DNA from: Gnetum montanum
Lineage: Eukaryota; Streptophyta; Gnetopsida; Gnetales; Gnetaceae
DNA: 64,000 bases
Assembly (NCBI GenBank): GCA_015680685.1
Contig: MNCI01036264.1
Span: 101,119-165,118, forward strand
Direction of reading: 5' to 3'
Part shown: in pieces, positions 1 through 11,700 of the stretch
Numbering within the stretch: the stretch's first letter is position 1
Layout: every line of letters begins with the position of its first letter
The notes under the pieces: generated by a model
The model's database searches: none
Told to the model about the DNA's origin: nothing
The model's input: the letters and a program-made list of their open reading frames with translations, nothing else
Position numbers and translations under genes: made by a program

Positions 1-168
1 GGTCGGCAGCTGGTGACAGGTACACCGAGGCAACTCCAACTCATGGAGCAGGTCCAGGGTGGCATGGTGGTCCTCTGTGTCCACAAAGTTAGCGGCCTGT
101 TGAAACCCCTGCAGAAGAGCCTCGTGCCTGTGTCGATCCGTCGAGGAATCCCCCGCATCCGGGTGGAA
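1..168 (-). other. GC-rich fragment with open minus-strand frame
   Basis: This stretch is clearly richer in G and C than the AT-rich DNA that follows, and the change is abrupt at about position 170. Read on the minus strand it is open for about 56 codons, to the window edge, with a run resembling RHRHEALLQGFQQAANF and ending ELPRCTCHQLP. I do not recognise the protein. The composition suggests a coding fragment from a different source than the degenerate pol that starts at 177. It could be a piece of another transposon gag or a captured gene fragment. Confidence 0.3.
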
Positions 169-176
169 TCTAGCGG

Positions 177-1174
177 ATAGATTTTTGGGCTACAATCAGA
201 TAAGAATTAATCCAAAGCATCAACTTAGGACAACTTTTATGATACCTTGGGGGACATTCTGTTACACGATGATACCATTTGGCCTTAAAAATGCAGGTGC
301 TACATATCAGTGAGAAATGACATACATATTTAGTGATTACATGCTCAATTTGCTTAGTGATTATGTTGATGATATAGCGGTTAAGTCTAAAACAACTGAA
401 CAACATGTAGAAGATCGAGACTTAGTGCTTAAACATTGTCTCAAATATGACCTTAGGCTCAACCCAAAAAAGTATGTCTTTGGTGTTAAAATGGGCAAAA
501 TGCTTGGTTTTCTAGTTTCCAAAACAAGGATACAGGTAGACCCCTATAAGGTTAAAGCAATAACTAACATGCAACCACCAAGAAATCTTACCAAACTACG
601 TGGCCTCCAAGGTAGACTGTAATTCATTAGATGCTTTATCGAAAGGCTGACGGATAAGTTAAGTCCCATGCAACATCTATTACGAAAGAATGTACATTTC
701 TAGTGGACTCAACAATTCCAAGAAGCATTCGAGAACATAAAACAAGAGTTGGCCCAACTACCAACTGTTTATCCTCCACAAAGTGACAAACCCTTCTACA
801 TCTATCTTGCAACTTCCGGTTCATCCATCGCATCCATGCTCTATCAAAAAAGTCAAGATGGAGCCGAGATCCCTGTATATTATATAAGCCATGCTTTAAT
901 AGCCTATGAACAATGATACAATGACATAGAAAAATCACGCCTCGCCCTCGTCTTCTCCTTGAAGAAATGGTGGCATTATCTCTTCTGTAATCAGGTTTAC
1001 ATCATTTGCAAGGATAATGTTCTTCGTGCCATCACTAATAGCATCTATGAGTCCAGTAGGTTAGCTAGGTGGAAAGTGATGATCGCAAAGTTTGATTTCC
1101 ACTATATTGCTCAATCTTCCACAAAAGGTCAATCAATAGCCACACATCTAATCGTCTCGCCGACGCACGATTAA
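177..1174 (+). pseudogene. Reverse transcriptase and RNase H, decayed (Tat-like pol)
   Basis: The translation enters in the RT palm (FLGYNQI), continues through IPFGLKNAGATYQ, the catalytic YVDDIAVKS motif at about 362-388, and the RLNPKKYVFGV connection. The retroviral-type RNase H/tether region follows (about 716-1150) with FQEAFENIKQEL, YYISHAL and FDFHYIAQ. The N-terminal part of RT (fingers and first catalytic Asp region) is missing. In-frame stops interrupt the protein at about 311, 620, 701, 914 and 1172, all in one frame. It lies directly upstream of the second RNase H. It is non-functional. Confidence 0.85.
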
Positions 1175-1234
1175 GTAATGATAAACCCTGAATTCCCAGA
1201 TGAAAATATTAACAGTGTAGACATTGTACCTGAT

Positions 1235-1627
1235 AACTATGGGGCAATCCTCTACTTCGATGGAGCTTCAACCTCTTGAGGAGGAAGTGTTGTAGCCATT
1301 TTAACATACCCCTCTAGAGGAATCTAGCCTTTTACCTACCGCTTAACCTTTCCTTGCACCAATAACGTGGCAAAATATGAAGGTCTTCTTAGAGGCCTTC
1401 AAGTAGTGTTAACTTCGGGAATCTCATGCCTTGTAGTCCGAGGTGATTCGCAATTAGTTATTAATCAAGTCACTAAGGTCTATGCATGCAAAGCTCTCCA
1501 TTTACAACCGTATTGTGATTTGACCAAACATCTAGCGAGGCAACTAGTAGAAGTGGATATACAACACGTCCCTAGAAGTGAAAACATTGTTGCTGATGCA
1601 CTTTCCACACTAACCTTAAACATGACA
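1235..1627 (+). pseudogene. Second (archaeal-type) RNase H domain of Tat-like element
   Basis: An RNase H fold separate from the pol RNase H: YFDGAS (first Asp) at about 1255-1272, NNVAKYEGLL (Glu) near 1360-1390, RGDSQLV (Asp) near 1438-1458 and ENIVADALS (Asp) near 1580-1606, so all four catalytic acids are visible. Plant Tat elements carry such a domain downstream of the normal RNase H, as here. Two in-frame stops (about 1277 and 1327) break its N-terminal half. It is in frame with RT upstream and integrase downstream. Confidence 0.85.
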
Positions 1628-1734
1628 CCTGAAATGTTCCATGCATTACCTAGTTCTATAACCAATTGTGCTGAACTGGTAATTAACACTATAAATGAAG
1701 TACCTGTAGAATCTGTTAGTACAAGACACGCAAT

Positions 1735-2977
1735 AGAATGGTATGATGACATAAAAGAGTATCTTCTAAGAGGTGAACCTCCACAACACTTGAAAAATGC
1801 TCAAAAAGACGTTGTACGAAAATGTTTCCGTCAATATGCATTAATAGGACATGCCTTGTGTCGTAAATCATATGAAGGTATTCTGATAATGTGCGTTAGT
1901 AGCATTGACAGTCAAACGATCATAGAACAAATCCACGAAGGACTTTGTGAAGGACACATAACGCCTAAAGCAATGGCAACAAAGATTAGGTGCTTAGGTT
2001 AGTACTAGCCACACATGGAATATGATTGCGTCTCCAAGGTCAAAACATGTGACATTTTCCAAAAGCATGGTAATCTAATACACATGCCACCTAATGAATT
2101 GTATACTGCACAAATCACATGGCCATTCCAAAAATGGGGTTTATACTTAATTGGACCAATAATTCCCTCATCTTCAACAGGTCATAGCTTCATTATCACT
2201 ACGACTGAATACTTCACAAAGTGGGTGGAAGCTATTCCTCTTAGAAAGACCACATCAAAACACATTTGCACCTTCATAATAGAAAATATCGTGACTCGTT
2301 TTGGTATTCCAATGACCATCGTTACCGACAATGGGCCACAATTCAGCAGTATAGATACCAAAAGCATTTGTGAAAGTCTGAGCATTAAACACGCATTTTC
2401 ATCACTTTACTACCCACAGAGAAATGGTCAAGAAGAGGCTACAAACAAAACTATCATCATGGTGCTCAAAAAAATGTTGAATTAGAGCAAGAAGGGATGG
2501 CATGAACAATTAGTCTACGCATTATGGGGTTACAAAATGACACATCAAACATCCACAGGTAAAACTCCATATAGTCTAGTGTACGGATCTGAAGTTGTTT
2601 TACCTTTAGAATTTTAGGTTCCCTCATTATGGATAGCTCTCTTCGGCCTCCTCAATGAAATTCAAAACAATGAATTGCGCATTGCTGACCTTGATTTGGT
2701 AGAGGAGGAATGTGTACGAACACTTGATCAAATTGAATGGTACCAAAAACAACAGAGGCAAAGGAACAAACACGATCTTCATAAACATCCAATCAAAGAA
2801 GGAGATCTAGTCCTTAAGGCTACCTAAGAACATCCAGATAAATTCTCAACCAACTGGGAGGGGCCTTACTTAGTCACCAAGGCATACAACAATAGAGCAT
2901 TCAAATTTGCTAACATGGACGGAAATGAGTTCGCCAATCCTACAAACCACGTATACTTGAAAAGGTACTATGTTTGA
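1735..2977 (+). pseudogene. Integrase, decayed (Tat-like pol C-terminus)
   Basis: Integrase inserts retroelement cDNA into the genome. The zinc-binding region is eroded (about 1900-2070, KTCDIFQKHG retained). The core follows with the second Asp in TDNGPQF (about 2327) and the Glu in NGQEEATNKT (about 2420). The first catalytic Asp, normally in a TDYFTKW context, reads Glu (TEYFTKW, about 2206), which would inactivate it. The C-terminus ends NHVYLKRYYV before the stop at 2975-2977, after the WEGPYLV motif typical of this family. In-frame stops lie at about 2000, 2006, 2483, 2615 and 2825. Confidence 0.85.
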
Positions 2978-2996
2978 CAAACTTAAGGTACGTCAT

Positions 2997-3357
2997 AGTC
3001 CTAGCATCATGACTTAAAACTGATACCATAGACTAGTCCTGGCATCATGACTTAAAATTGATATCACAGAGTAGTCCTGGCATCATGACTTAAAACTGAT
3101 ATCATAGACTAGTCTTGGCATCATAGAGTAGTCTCAGCATCATGACTTAAGACTGATACCACAGAGTAGTCCTAGCATCATGACTTAAAACTGATACCAC
3201 AGAGTAGTCCTGGAATCATGACTTAAAATTGATACCATAGAGTAGTCATGGCATCATGATTTAAAACTGATACCATAGAGTAGTCCTGGCATCACGACTT
3301 AAAACTAATATCATATAACATGTCCTAGAGTCATGACGATAAATCGACACCATAGAG
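2997..3357 (+). repeat. 38-bp tandem repeat array after integrase
   Basis: Units begin AGTCCTGGCATCATGACTTA at 2997, 3035, 3073, 3111, 3130 (a half-length step), 3168, 3206, 3244, 3282 and about 3320. The period is exactly 38 bp apart from the 19-bp step at 3111-3130. More diverged units with ACTATAAACT cores continue to about 3580. Tandem arrays between INT and the 3' LTR are a known property of Tat-lineage elements. Confidence 0.9.
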
Positions 3358-4799
3358 CTCAGTTCGGTATGACACTAAACTACCACATATGTTCACCATG
3401 ATGTGAAACTAGAATCTAGAGTCCACTAAGACTATAAATTGGTTTGCCTCTTTATAGTTCGCTATGACTATAAACTAGCAATGCACTATCTACTACGACG
3501 CTAAATTAGCACTGTCGAAGGGGTTAAAACGTGAAACTAACCCGCAACAGTCTGCTAAGACTATAAACTGGTGACATCCTCGACCACCAGGCAAAACTTG
3601 AAAAGATGTGTTGCTACAATTGGCTATACATGTTCCACAAAGACTTGTTGCATGAGTTATCTCATGGGCCTTAATGAAGCTGATGTTTTTCATAATTCTG
3701 TCTATGTTGAAGATTTCCATTCATGATTCTGTGGCTCCATCTCCTTGTTTAAAGTGCTTAGCTGACCATTTCATTTATGTTTTCCTTGTCTTCTTGGAGT
3801 TGTGTTTGTAGGATGACACTCTTGAGGTGTTCGTACATGGATGCACTTCATCGTGACGACAAGATACCACATTTTCTTGACGCATGTAACTAGGTTAATC
3901 AATCCATTCATAAGTACATTCCTGAATCCTGATACATCCCCTATTTCCCCGTCATGCTCTCCTTAGCCTATTCAATTCCTCCCCCTAATGCGTCTTCTCA
4001 CCTCAAAAATCTTAATACACTATTTCACACTGAAGCTCTCTAAGAAGTTACGATGATACACAGTACATGATGCAAAATGCAAGTGCTCAAACACATACAT
4101 GGCACAAAAAGCAAGCTCTTTCAAAAAGATCAAAAAAAGAAAAATAAAAGAAAAAATAAAGAAAGACAGAAACAAGAAAAAACAAAAAGAAAAAGAAAAC
4201 AAAAGGGTCAAAAAGAAAAATGCACGGAAAAGGTCTTCATGACCCTGTTGACATCATAAACCATGGACTGTTGGCTCTTCTCATACAAGCCCCAGGCGAG
4301 AAGGAAGCTGTCTTGAAAATAGTTACACTCATGTTTCGAAGAGACCATGTTGCACATCATCGCGTGGCTTTGGCTATTTACAATGGGCCTCGCAAATACT
4401 CTATAAGAGTCCCGTTTCTCCAAAGAACGCACCTCCTATGTCTTGGTTCCAAGTCTGCTGAAAATCCGACTATTGACAAAGACCAATGACATAACTTGTT
4501 CACATGAGAAAATTCTCCTCCCACAATCCTGACAGTAATCATAACCCTTGATCAACTCTTAACTTCCCCCGGTTACAACCAATCCCTTACATCTCGAACT
4601 ACATTCCCTCATGTACTTTTGAAAACGGTGCGATGACATCCAGCCAAGGGCTTACAGTTAATGTTTAGTACTTGGTTGTTCATGGTGTTTTTTCACTTCT
4701 TTGTCGATGCCTCTTGGGTGGATTCCTCCAGATGTCAACAAAGAGGAACCAATGAAACACCACTAATTTCAACCTAGCACTTTGAAATGGAAACTATTC
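3358..4799. other. Untranslated 3' region of Tat-like element
   Basis: No coding region is supported. The left part (to about 3580) holds diverged relatives of the 38-bp unit. An A-rich, purine-rich low-complexity tract lies at about 4125-4216. The short open frames here have no recognisable domains. Confidence 0.4.
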
Positions 4800-5533
4800 A
4801 AGCCCTTTTGAAGTTTTGGAGACAAAAATTGTATAAGGCATTGAGCTCACCCCCAGCCTGCCCAAGGCAGTTTGCTCCCCCTCAGCATGAACAACTGCAA
4901 ACAACATCAAATCAAGTCAAAAGTGGAAGAAAATAGCTCAAAGATCCAAAATTCCAATGTTCAACGTCTAGCGTCCAAAATTATAAGTTTTTAGGTCATG
5001 CTGCAGGTCACGCTGAGCATGACCATAGCATGACCTACCCAAAAAGGGCTTCAAATCAAATACATTCAAGCTCAAATTTTTGGATCTAGATCACACATAG
5101 GTAGGCAACAGTTATACTTAAAAATAGGTTTCAAAAAATTCCAAATTGGGTGTCAAAAATTGCATTTTTCTTGCCTCATCCTCAAGTCATGCTAAGGTCA
5201 TGTCCAGCGTGACTGTAGCATGACTTCCAGTCATGCTTGCACGAAAACACTTCAAACACACGTCGAAGATACGCTGAAGCTAGATAACTCACGTTGGAAG
5301 TCCTAGTCAGACAGAGATACCTTGAACAACCTCAAATCGAGATCTCAACATCCCGCAACACCCGATCCATGGTTAAGCTAGTCGGGTCAAATTTCTCTTA
5401 TTGTACATTTCATTGTAAATCCCCATTTGTGGGCATGTTAAGCCTTCATGGTCCAAATTAAATGTACTTTCATGGGCTTGAGTAACCCACAAGTTGTAAA
5501 ATGCAATGCACCTGGTCAAAAACATAGCTTGCC

Positions 5534-5590
5534 GACACACATCCAACTCATGCACAACTGTTTGACACACATCCAACTCATGCACAACTG
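5534..5590 (+). repeat. 30-bp tandem duplication upstream of TATA
   Basis: Two copies of a unit starting GACACACATCCAACTCATGC, at 5534 and 5564, about 95-150 bp upstream of the TATA box. Duplicated U3 blocks of this kind often act as LTR enhancers; that role is inferred. Confidence 0.7.
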
Positions 5591-5682
5591 TCCATTGGAC
5601 ACGTGTCGATTGATCCATTTTCCTATTAAATACCAACCATTGATTCCATTCTAGAATTTTGCATCTAAGCCTGGTCTAGCCC

Positions 5683-5690
5683 TATAAATA
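5683..5690 (+). promoter_or_regulatory. TATA box of probable LTR promoter
   Basis: TATAAATA in the context CCCTATAAATACC, a canonical plant TATA box, placed inside the probable LTR. Confidence 0.5.
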
Positions 5691-6244
5691 CCCTGTCAAT
5701 TCACGCGAAAGGAGGAGAAGGAGATTTTGGCAATTCTGAGAACATAGGCAGAACTAGCTAATCCTTGGGCGCTCGGCACACTTGACTCCTAACATCCAAG
5801 CACTTCTTACATACATCATTACATCATCACATCATGTGTCATATCACCCTAGGGCTAGGCATTTGACTTGCCATCCATACACATGCAACTACGCTTTGAC
5901 TGGTGCACACTTTTTTTAAACAATACAATACAGTTTCATTATTGCCTTCCATTTACATTATTTAGCTCTGTTTATGCTTTGTTTACAATATAGCTCTGTT
6001 TACACTTTACTTATAATTTAGTATGCTCTGTTTACATTTCGTGTTGCTGTTTGCATTTTTTTTACATCCTATTTACATCGTTTACGATAACCACAACGCT
6101 AGCCGAAGCTTACACTCGGGGAAGTCCTTGGTTGATTTGCGTGCAGACCATCCAAGGCACTCTACCTTCATACTTTTCCAACTTTCCCTTAGGTAAAGGT
6201 AGGGTCAGCTATGTCTACTCGATGATATTTCAGTGTCTATTTCC

Positions 6245-6780
6245 CTTCCATCCTTACACCGATGATTTAGGTCAATACAGGTACTACGTTCAGTTGCCCA
6301 TCTCCCCTAGAAGTTATGCGAGTCATGCATCATTCTAGCATCACTATTACCCTCCAGTACCACTAAACACATTCACCATCTACTCAAGGGAAAAACCCAT
6401 ATCTATATCCTTATCATCCTCCACATCTCTCTACACCTACACCTCCACCTTCAACTCAGTTACCTCCTACTCTATCCATGTAAGGTGAAATTTCTTCATA
6501 GTCGTAACAATGAAATGCTACAAGGGTTGTACACTCACAACTAGTTTTTCAACCAAGTGGTCCAGATAATTAATTAAGAAAATGACCTTTCTTCTAGCCT
6601 AGCAGTCCTCTTCAATCCTCACAACCTACTCTAGCTGATTACCCTACATCTCCAGCATCCTTTTCCTTTACATTAAATATCTTTGAGTGCCCTTCAAACC
6701 AAGTGTCTCCTAGAAGTCCTCTTCAACCCTCACAGCCTACTCATGTTGTTTCTAACTAGATTAAGGCTAGAAACCTTCCA
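6245..6780 (+). pseudogene. gag C-terminal tail, Athila-like
   Basis: The translation begins YYVQLPISPRS and is Pro/Ser/Thr-rich. It parallels the gag tail of element F (YYVQQPVFP on the minus strand near 61080) and of D (YYVQHLVSP near 25245), including the shared QLPPTL.M.GEI segment near 6460. Multiple stops and frameshifts are present. The main gag domain is absent from this copy. Confidence 0.65.
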
Positions 6781-6789
6781 AAAAAAAGA

Positions 6790-7226
6790 TCTAATCTAGG
6801 AAGTCCACTCATTTATCTACAAATTTTTGGACAAGAGCCATGCAAAGCTCTTCTTGACTCTAGTTCTGGAGTTAACCTAATCCCCCATTATATGTATAAG
6901 GCCTAGAACCTATCACCTCTTAAGAAGAGCAACATTTTTTTAAAACTAGCAAATCAATCAATTACTATTCCTTTGGAATTAGTAGAGGACATTATGATCA
7001 TAGTCTATGGGTGGTCCTATCTTGCTGATTTTCTAGTAATCAAGGTGGACAATTGCAAAAGTGAATTCCCCATCATTATGTGAAGGGCTTGGTTAAGAAC
7101 GATTGATGCATGAATGGGAATAAGGGATCTAACCTTAAAAATATCCAAGGAAAATGAGCTGGAAGGGGCTAGTAGGAACAAGGCCAAGAACAACAAGAGA
7201 TGACCCATGAAACTAGACCTCTTCAC
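6790..7226 (+). pseudogene. Aspartic protease region, Athila-like
   Basis: Reads CKALLDSSSGVNLIP near 6840-6885. The D-S-S-S-G cluster stands where the D-T/S-G active-site triad of retroelement proteases lies. It continues with ADFLVIKVDN and FPIIM near 7022-7080. The same block, with DSSFG, is found in F (minus strand, about 60600). Stops occur near 6903 and 7080. The release of Gag and Pol proteins by such a protease is family knowledge; this copy is dead. Confidence 0.7.
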
Positions 7227-7229
7227 AAG

Positions 7230-7714
7230 GAACCTAAAGTGGAATCTGTTTGATAGATTTCAAAGGAAGAAATACCTATTGAACAATCCTAATGAGAAGA
7301 AGTGCCTGGGCCCATGCCAAGACTTGATGTCACTTTGACTCAAGCCTACATAGACATCATCAAGTCCCAAGAAATTCAAAGATCAATTCTTCAAGAGAAA
7401 CTTCAGGCCATTTTTGGAAAAGGCTTAAGAGGATGTCAAGACACAATTGCAAACCTCTCCCATGTGGATAATCATCATGTCTAGTGGAGAATGATACATG
7501 GGAGACACCTATCTCTTCTAGAATCATTGAAGGTTAAGGTCTATTATAAAAATCAAGGACATTCAAGTGTCCTATTCAATGGAGGCTATTGCACAAGCAT
7601 TAGGGTTGCTAGACAATGGAACAAAGTTGGCAGAAATATCAACAAAAGGTGATCTTGAGGCAAAAAGGAAATGGACCCAGCAATGCTAAGGGGTGGACCG
7701 TAAGAAGTATGGTG
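7230..7714 (+). other. Linker between protease and ORF3; pol missing
   Basis: In a complete element RT, RNase H and INT (about 3.5 kb) would follow the protease. Here only about 0.5 kb of unassigned sequence separates protease from a partial ORF3. A 60-codon open frame at 7302-7484 has no recognised domain. Confidence 0.5.
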
Positions 7715-9992
7715 TGCTCACACTAGTATAGCATATTTATTTCAAGATTATGGCCTATCACCTCAATCCAATGATGAGGCAATCAAGGTTACTGCTTTCT
7801 CTACCGAGCATGCATCATTCTAAGTGAGAAATTTCTCATTAACCTTCCATAGCTGATTTATTTGGAGATCGAGAAGCATTTCAAGGAGAAAAAATGTGGA
7901 AGGAAGATCCTACCCTTTCCATGCCTTTTTAGAAAACTTTGCAAAAGGGTAAGCATTGTTTGCTATTCTAATGATACTCTCAAGCATGCTCCCTTGCCCT
8001 CATGGGTAGAAATCATGAAGGATAAGATGCTAGCAACCACTCAAGAAGAGGAGCTACCACCATCACCACCCATCCAAAACACCAAAGGCCCATGTAGTCT
8101 TTGAGTTTCTACATCAAATTCAAGAATAGCTCTTAAGTGAACAAGAGCAACAAGTAGGAACAAGTGGGAAGGATCCATTTGTGTATCAACCAATAATGAA
8201 TCACCTTAATGAGGTGGCCTGAACAATTAGTCAAATGGAGAGGGGTGGTCCCATTTTCTTTACTCAAAGAGCACAATTGCCTTCAAGGTTAGACCTAACA
8301 CTCGAGTGGTGATAGTGTCACTAGCAACATACCATCTATTCCCAAAAATGTTTGAGAATGCTACCACTTTCTTGGTATGGTTGGAGGAAGGTGAAGAGGC
8401 AATTGTCTTGGTGATGTAACACCAAGGGCATGAGATAGTGGTAGAAGTGGTAGCTGACCATGTAGTTGAAGTACTGAATGCACCCGTGGCATCTATACTA
8501 GATGTATCTACACTCCAAGACATGTAAACATTTGTAGGCATGATCAACGAAAAATTGAATGTAGCCCAACATGAATAGTTGTTGGAAAAACTGGTAAGAA
8601 CTAGACAATCAACTCCAAACATCTTTGATCTCCTAAAGAACATCACCACAACCCAGTCGAACCTACTGAATGTAAAGGGTAGATGCATCATTTTGAAGGG
8701 GAAACTAGAAATGGCCCAAGAGCAAAATCAATGTTTGGTTGTGGAGGTTGCTGAAATTCATGCCCGACTTGCAGGACAAGTAATCCTTAGCCTAGCAAGG
8801 ATAAGAGATGAAGCTATCAAATAGCTTCAAGAACAATTTCAAAAGGCTAAGGAGGAGGCAGTAATGGACATCTTCAAAAAATCTATGGCAAACGTGAAAA
8901 TGCACTTAATCAAAAAGGACTTGAANGTAATGGACATCTTCAAAAAATCTATGACAAACGTGAAAATGCACTTAATCAAAAAGGACTTGAATTAGATGTG
9001 CCAAGACAATGAAGCATTAACCATGCAAAATCATCACCTATGAAATGTTGATGCTCAGAGAGATCAAGTGCAAGAGTTCATTCATCAACAGCAAGTGCAG
9101 CTTGCCAGGGTGAATACTGAACTAAGAAAATTGATTGTAAATAACTACAATATGTCAATGGAGGAGGTATGCACCTTGCAACAAAAGTCTGCCATCAAGA
9201 TTGTTGCTTAGAAGAACGAAGCTCTTAAATTTAAGAGAGTGAAAAATCACTATAGGGACCAAGTTTCTTTATAAAAGGAAATTAATGAAAAATAAATTTA
9301 AATGGCAAAGACAAAAGTGAATGAAGCCCTCCAGTAAAGAGATGTGGTAGCCCATCCTTGATGGGATTGATACCTACAATAAAGTAGAGATCTTTTTGAA
9401 GGATTTGCAAATCAAAGAAATGATAGAGTATATGGAGTTGGCCAATCTCCATTACACAAACCTAGCAATGTCGATAGCCAGATGGCCATAGTCAAAATTG
9501 AAGAAACAAGTGGCTAGCTTGTATCTACTATACAAGGTAGAGTTTAAGCACCACAAAGACACCAAGTAGAAGCTTGAGATTACTAACGTTGAACTCAAAG
9601 TCCTCAAAGGATGATTCACAAATCAACGATCCATCATTAAGGACCTAGCTAAATAGATGAATGACTACCAGGAGCTGAAGAACATAGTGTGAGCATTTGA
9701 CATTAAATACAAATATTTTGCTATTTGGTTCGTCAATGTTAAGGAGTTATTTTTAGCAATCTCATGTCCTTGGGATGTGCCCATTCCAACCCACATTGGG
9801 GAAGCTGCATGGATGATGCATGATCCTAGAAGTAAGGAAGAAAAAATGAAAGCACTATTGGATGCTTTTTGCCTCCTACCTGAAGTTGTAGCAACAACAA
9901 GACAATTGTAGCTACCTCAACCACCGTCAATGCATGAAGCCAGTGAGGATCCCTCAGAGCCTCAAGAACCACCATCGCTTAGGATCATTTGA
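7715..9992 (+). pseudogene. ORF3 copy A: coiled-coil protein with plant-transposon-protein-like domain
   Basis: Homologous to ORF3 of element D but lacking its first ~190 codons. The first recognisable segment is YFKI..YHL near 7740, followed in another frame by FKEKKCGRKILPFPCLFRKL at about 7880-7940. The FKEKK...LPFPCL...LC pattern resembles the 'putative plant transposon protein' domain (Pfam PF20167, by motif only). From about 8580 the protein is rich in Glu, Lys, Gln and Leu with heptad-like spacing (e.g. 8579-8824). The C-terminal segment contains CPWDVPIPTHIGEAAWMMHD near 9770 and a Pro/Glu-rich tail. It has many stops and frameshifts. No signal peptide or membrane segment was seen. 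Confidence 0.7.
8861..8991 (+). repeat. 65-bp near-identical duplication around a single N
   Basis: Positions 8861-8925 and 8927-8991 are the same 65 bases with one difference (TATGGCA/TATGACA), separated by the only N noticed in the window, at 8926. This is the signature of two sequence ends joined without trimming the overlap. Confidence 0.85.
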
Positions 9993-10230
9993 TCTTCTCC
10001 AACAAGCTTCACACCATTAAGGAATGTGTTGTCCAATTTTTGAAGAGTTGTGTCATGGTGTTAAATTTTGTGCCCTAAACACCACCATTTTTGTAATGTG
10101 TTGATTTGTACACCTGGGCACTTCATTCTTTGTCAAAATCAATCAGTTATTTTGTTGAAGAGAAGTCAGTTAATAATCCTGTACATTTTCAATTTTTTAA
10201 AAGAACTTGAGGATAATTTTTTATTCATTT

Positions 10231-10239
10231 GTGGGGGTA
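10231..10239 (+). other. Polypurine tract of copy A
   Basis: GTGGGGGTA immediately before the TGATGA start of the 3' LTR. The same site precedes the 3' LTR of D (30883-30891). This is the expected plus-strand primer site. Confidence 0.75.
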
Positions 10240-11150
10240 TGATGAATTGTCATTGGTTGGTTGTGATGATGAGGCCTCATTGACAAGGCCTTGTCAATGC
10301 ATCTTGCCCTGCATTGATGAGGCCTTATCAATGCAGTGTCTATCTATCACCTATAAATACACATCTTCCAATCACATTTATGGTAATCTATATTTCAGTA
10401 GCAATGAAGCTCTTGCATTTTTTCTATTCGAAAGTTAGAATTTTTCCTTGTGTGCCTGAAGTAGGAGTCATTAAGTGTATAGATCTTTATTTGAGCATTG
10501 TTGTACCTAACCATGATAGTGTGTGTGGCAATAAAGACGAGATTTTTGATAAACCTTGCATCACTTTGGATAGATTAGCTATTTTATTTATGCATTCAAT
10601 GTTTTTAATTATTTGTTAATTATTCTCAATTATTTCACAAATATTTTCTAGCAATTGAGTTAATGAAGTTATTAAGCTAAATAGATTAAACGCATAAGTA
10701 CAACCACTTCAAGCATAACACATATTCACTTGGTAATCCTAGCAGCGTTATTGCTTGGTATGCCCAATAGCGTAGTGCTTAGTTGCCCAACAATAAATAT
10801 GTGGGTTCAGGATGTGTACAAAAAGTGAGAATAGATACTTATGTTAGGGTTAGTTAAATGATTAGTTAATTAATTAATTAGATTAGTTAATAAAATTACC
10901 TTTATCTACATTTGAGCACCAACATATAAAACATAAAAAACTGATAAAAGTCACATGCCTCAGTTACACTTAACCATATCAATGAACATCACAAGTGTAA
11001 TTGGGAAGACAACAATTGACCTTAGGGCTAGATTCACTTCCTAAAGGGCTAGTACACTAAAAATGATGAAGTCCTCAGAATTCAACTAGATCGTGCATGA
11101 ATGCTTTGTGATTTGTATGGTTGGGCATAGGGGTACCTCACTACTCATCA
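10240..11150 (+). mobile_element. 3' LTR of Athila-like copy A
   Basis: Starts TGATGAATTG and ends CTACTCATCA, the terminal inverted pair shared with D. Contains the TATA box at 10352-10359 and, near its end, the GATCGTGCATGAA region common to the LTRs of D and F. Length 911 bp. Confidence 0.8.
10352..10359 (+). promoter_or_regulatory. LTR TATA box, copy A
   Basis: TATAAATA in the context CACCTATAAATACACA, aligned with TATAAATA at 31018 in the 3' LTR of D. Confidence 0.6.
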
Positions 11151-11652
11151 TCTATGAAAGCCTATCTTTATTATTTAGTCATTGTTTGATTAGTTAGAGC
11201 ATGTGACTTCTAAGTTGCAAGTCACATGAGTAATTTCAAATGATATGTTGATTTAACACATTATTATGTTTAATATTTAGTTAACTCACAAGTTAAAAAC
11301 TAATTTGAAGTGTTAAAAACATCATCATCATTTAAACCTTATCCAATCACATGAGATTTGCTATATGAATTCATTTCTATCATTCACTTCTACTAAGAGC
11401 CAAATTACCATTAATAAGTGAATCTTAGCTATCTTTTTTATTATTTTTGAGTGATTATTACAAGTTCAAGTACTAAGAAAAGTGAGAGAAATGGAAATTC
11501 ATGATAAGTTAAATCATTAAAAATTAAATTACATTGAATTCTTAAGTAATAGATAAATAAGAAATGAACATGAATAAGAAATCAATAGAAACATTCATTG
11601 ATGAAGGAATTCTCAGGTACAAATCAATTACACAACCCTTGCAAATCACTAA

Positions 11653-11656
<4 letters not shown>

Positions 11657-11696
<40 letters not shown>
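11657..11696. repeat. (TC)20 microsatellite
   Basis: Uninterrupted TC dinucleotide repeat of 40 bp. Confidence 0.95.

Positions 11697-11700
<4 letters not shown>

Larger units (their letters stand above)
177..6170 (+). mobile_element. Tat-like Ty3/gypsy element, 5'-truncated
   Basis: A plus-strand retrotransposon remnant that begins inside the RT and runs through RNase H, a second (archaeal-type) RNase H, integrase, a 38-bp tandem array and a probable 3' LTR. The order RT, RNase H, aRNH, INT and tandem repeats between INT and LTR are known features of the plant Tat lineage (Ogre, Retand). All pol domains sit in the same reading frame from 177 to the stop at 2975-2977, interrupted by about a dozen in-frame stops, so decay was mainly by point mutation. 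The left edge is cut in mid-RT, and the right edge is uncertain because no second LTR lies in the window. Confidence 0.75.
4800..6170 (+). mobile_element. Probable 3' LTR of the Tat-like element
   Basis: The stretch has the layout of an LTR: repeated GTCATGC motifs (about 4995-5050 and 5180-5245), a tandem duplication at 5534-5590, a TATA box at 5683-5690 and a T-rich region after it. It ends where homology to the Athila-like gag of copy A begins. No second LTR copy lies in the window, so both boundaries are guesses. Confidence 0.35.
6245..11150 (+). mobile_element. Athila-like copy A, 5'-truncated and pol-deleted
   Basis: Plus-strand remnant sharing the gag tail, protease, ORF3, polypurine tract and LTR with elements C, D and F. 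It starts inside gag, has no RT or integrase between protease and ORF3, and ends with an LTR (10240-11150). No target duplication is seen because the 5' end is missing. Confidence 0.75.
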
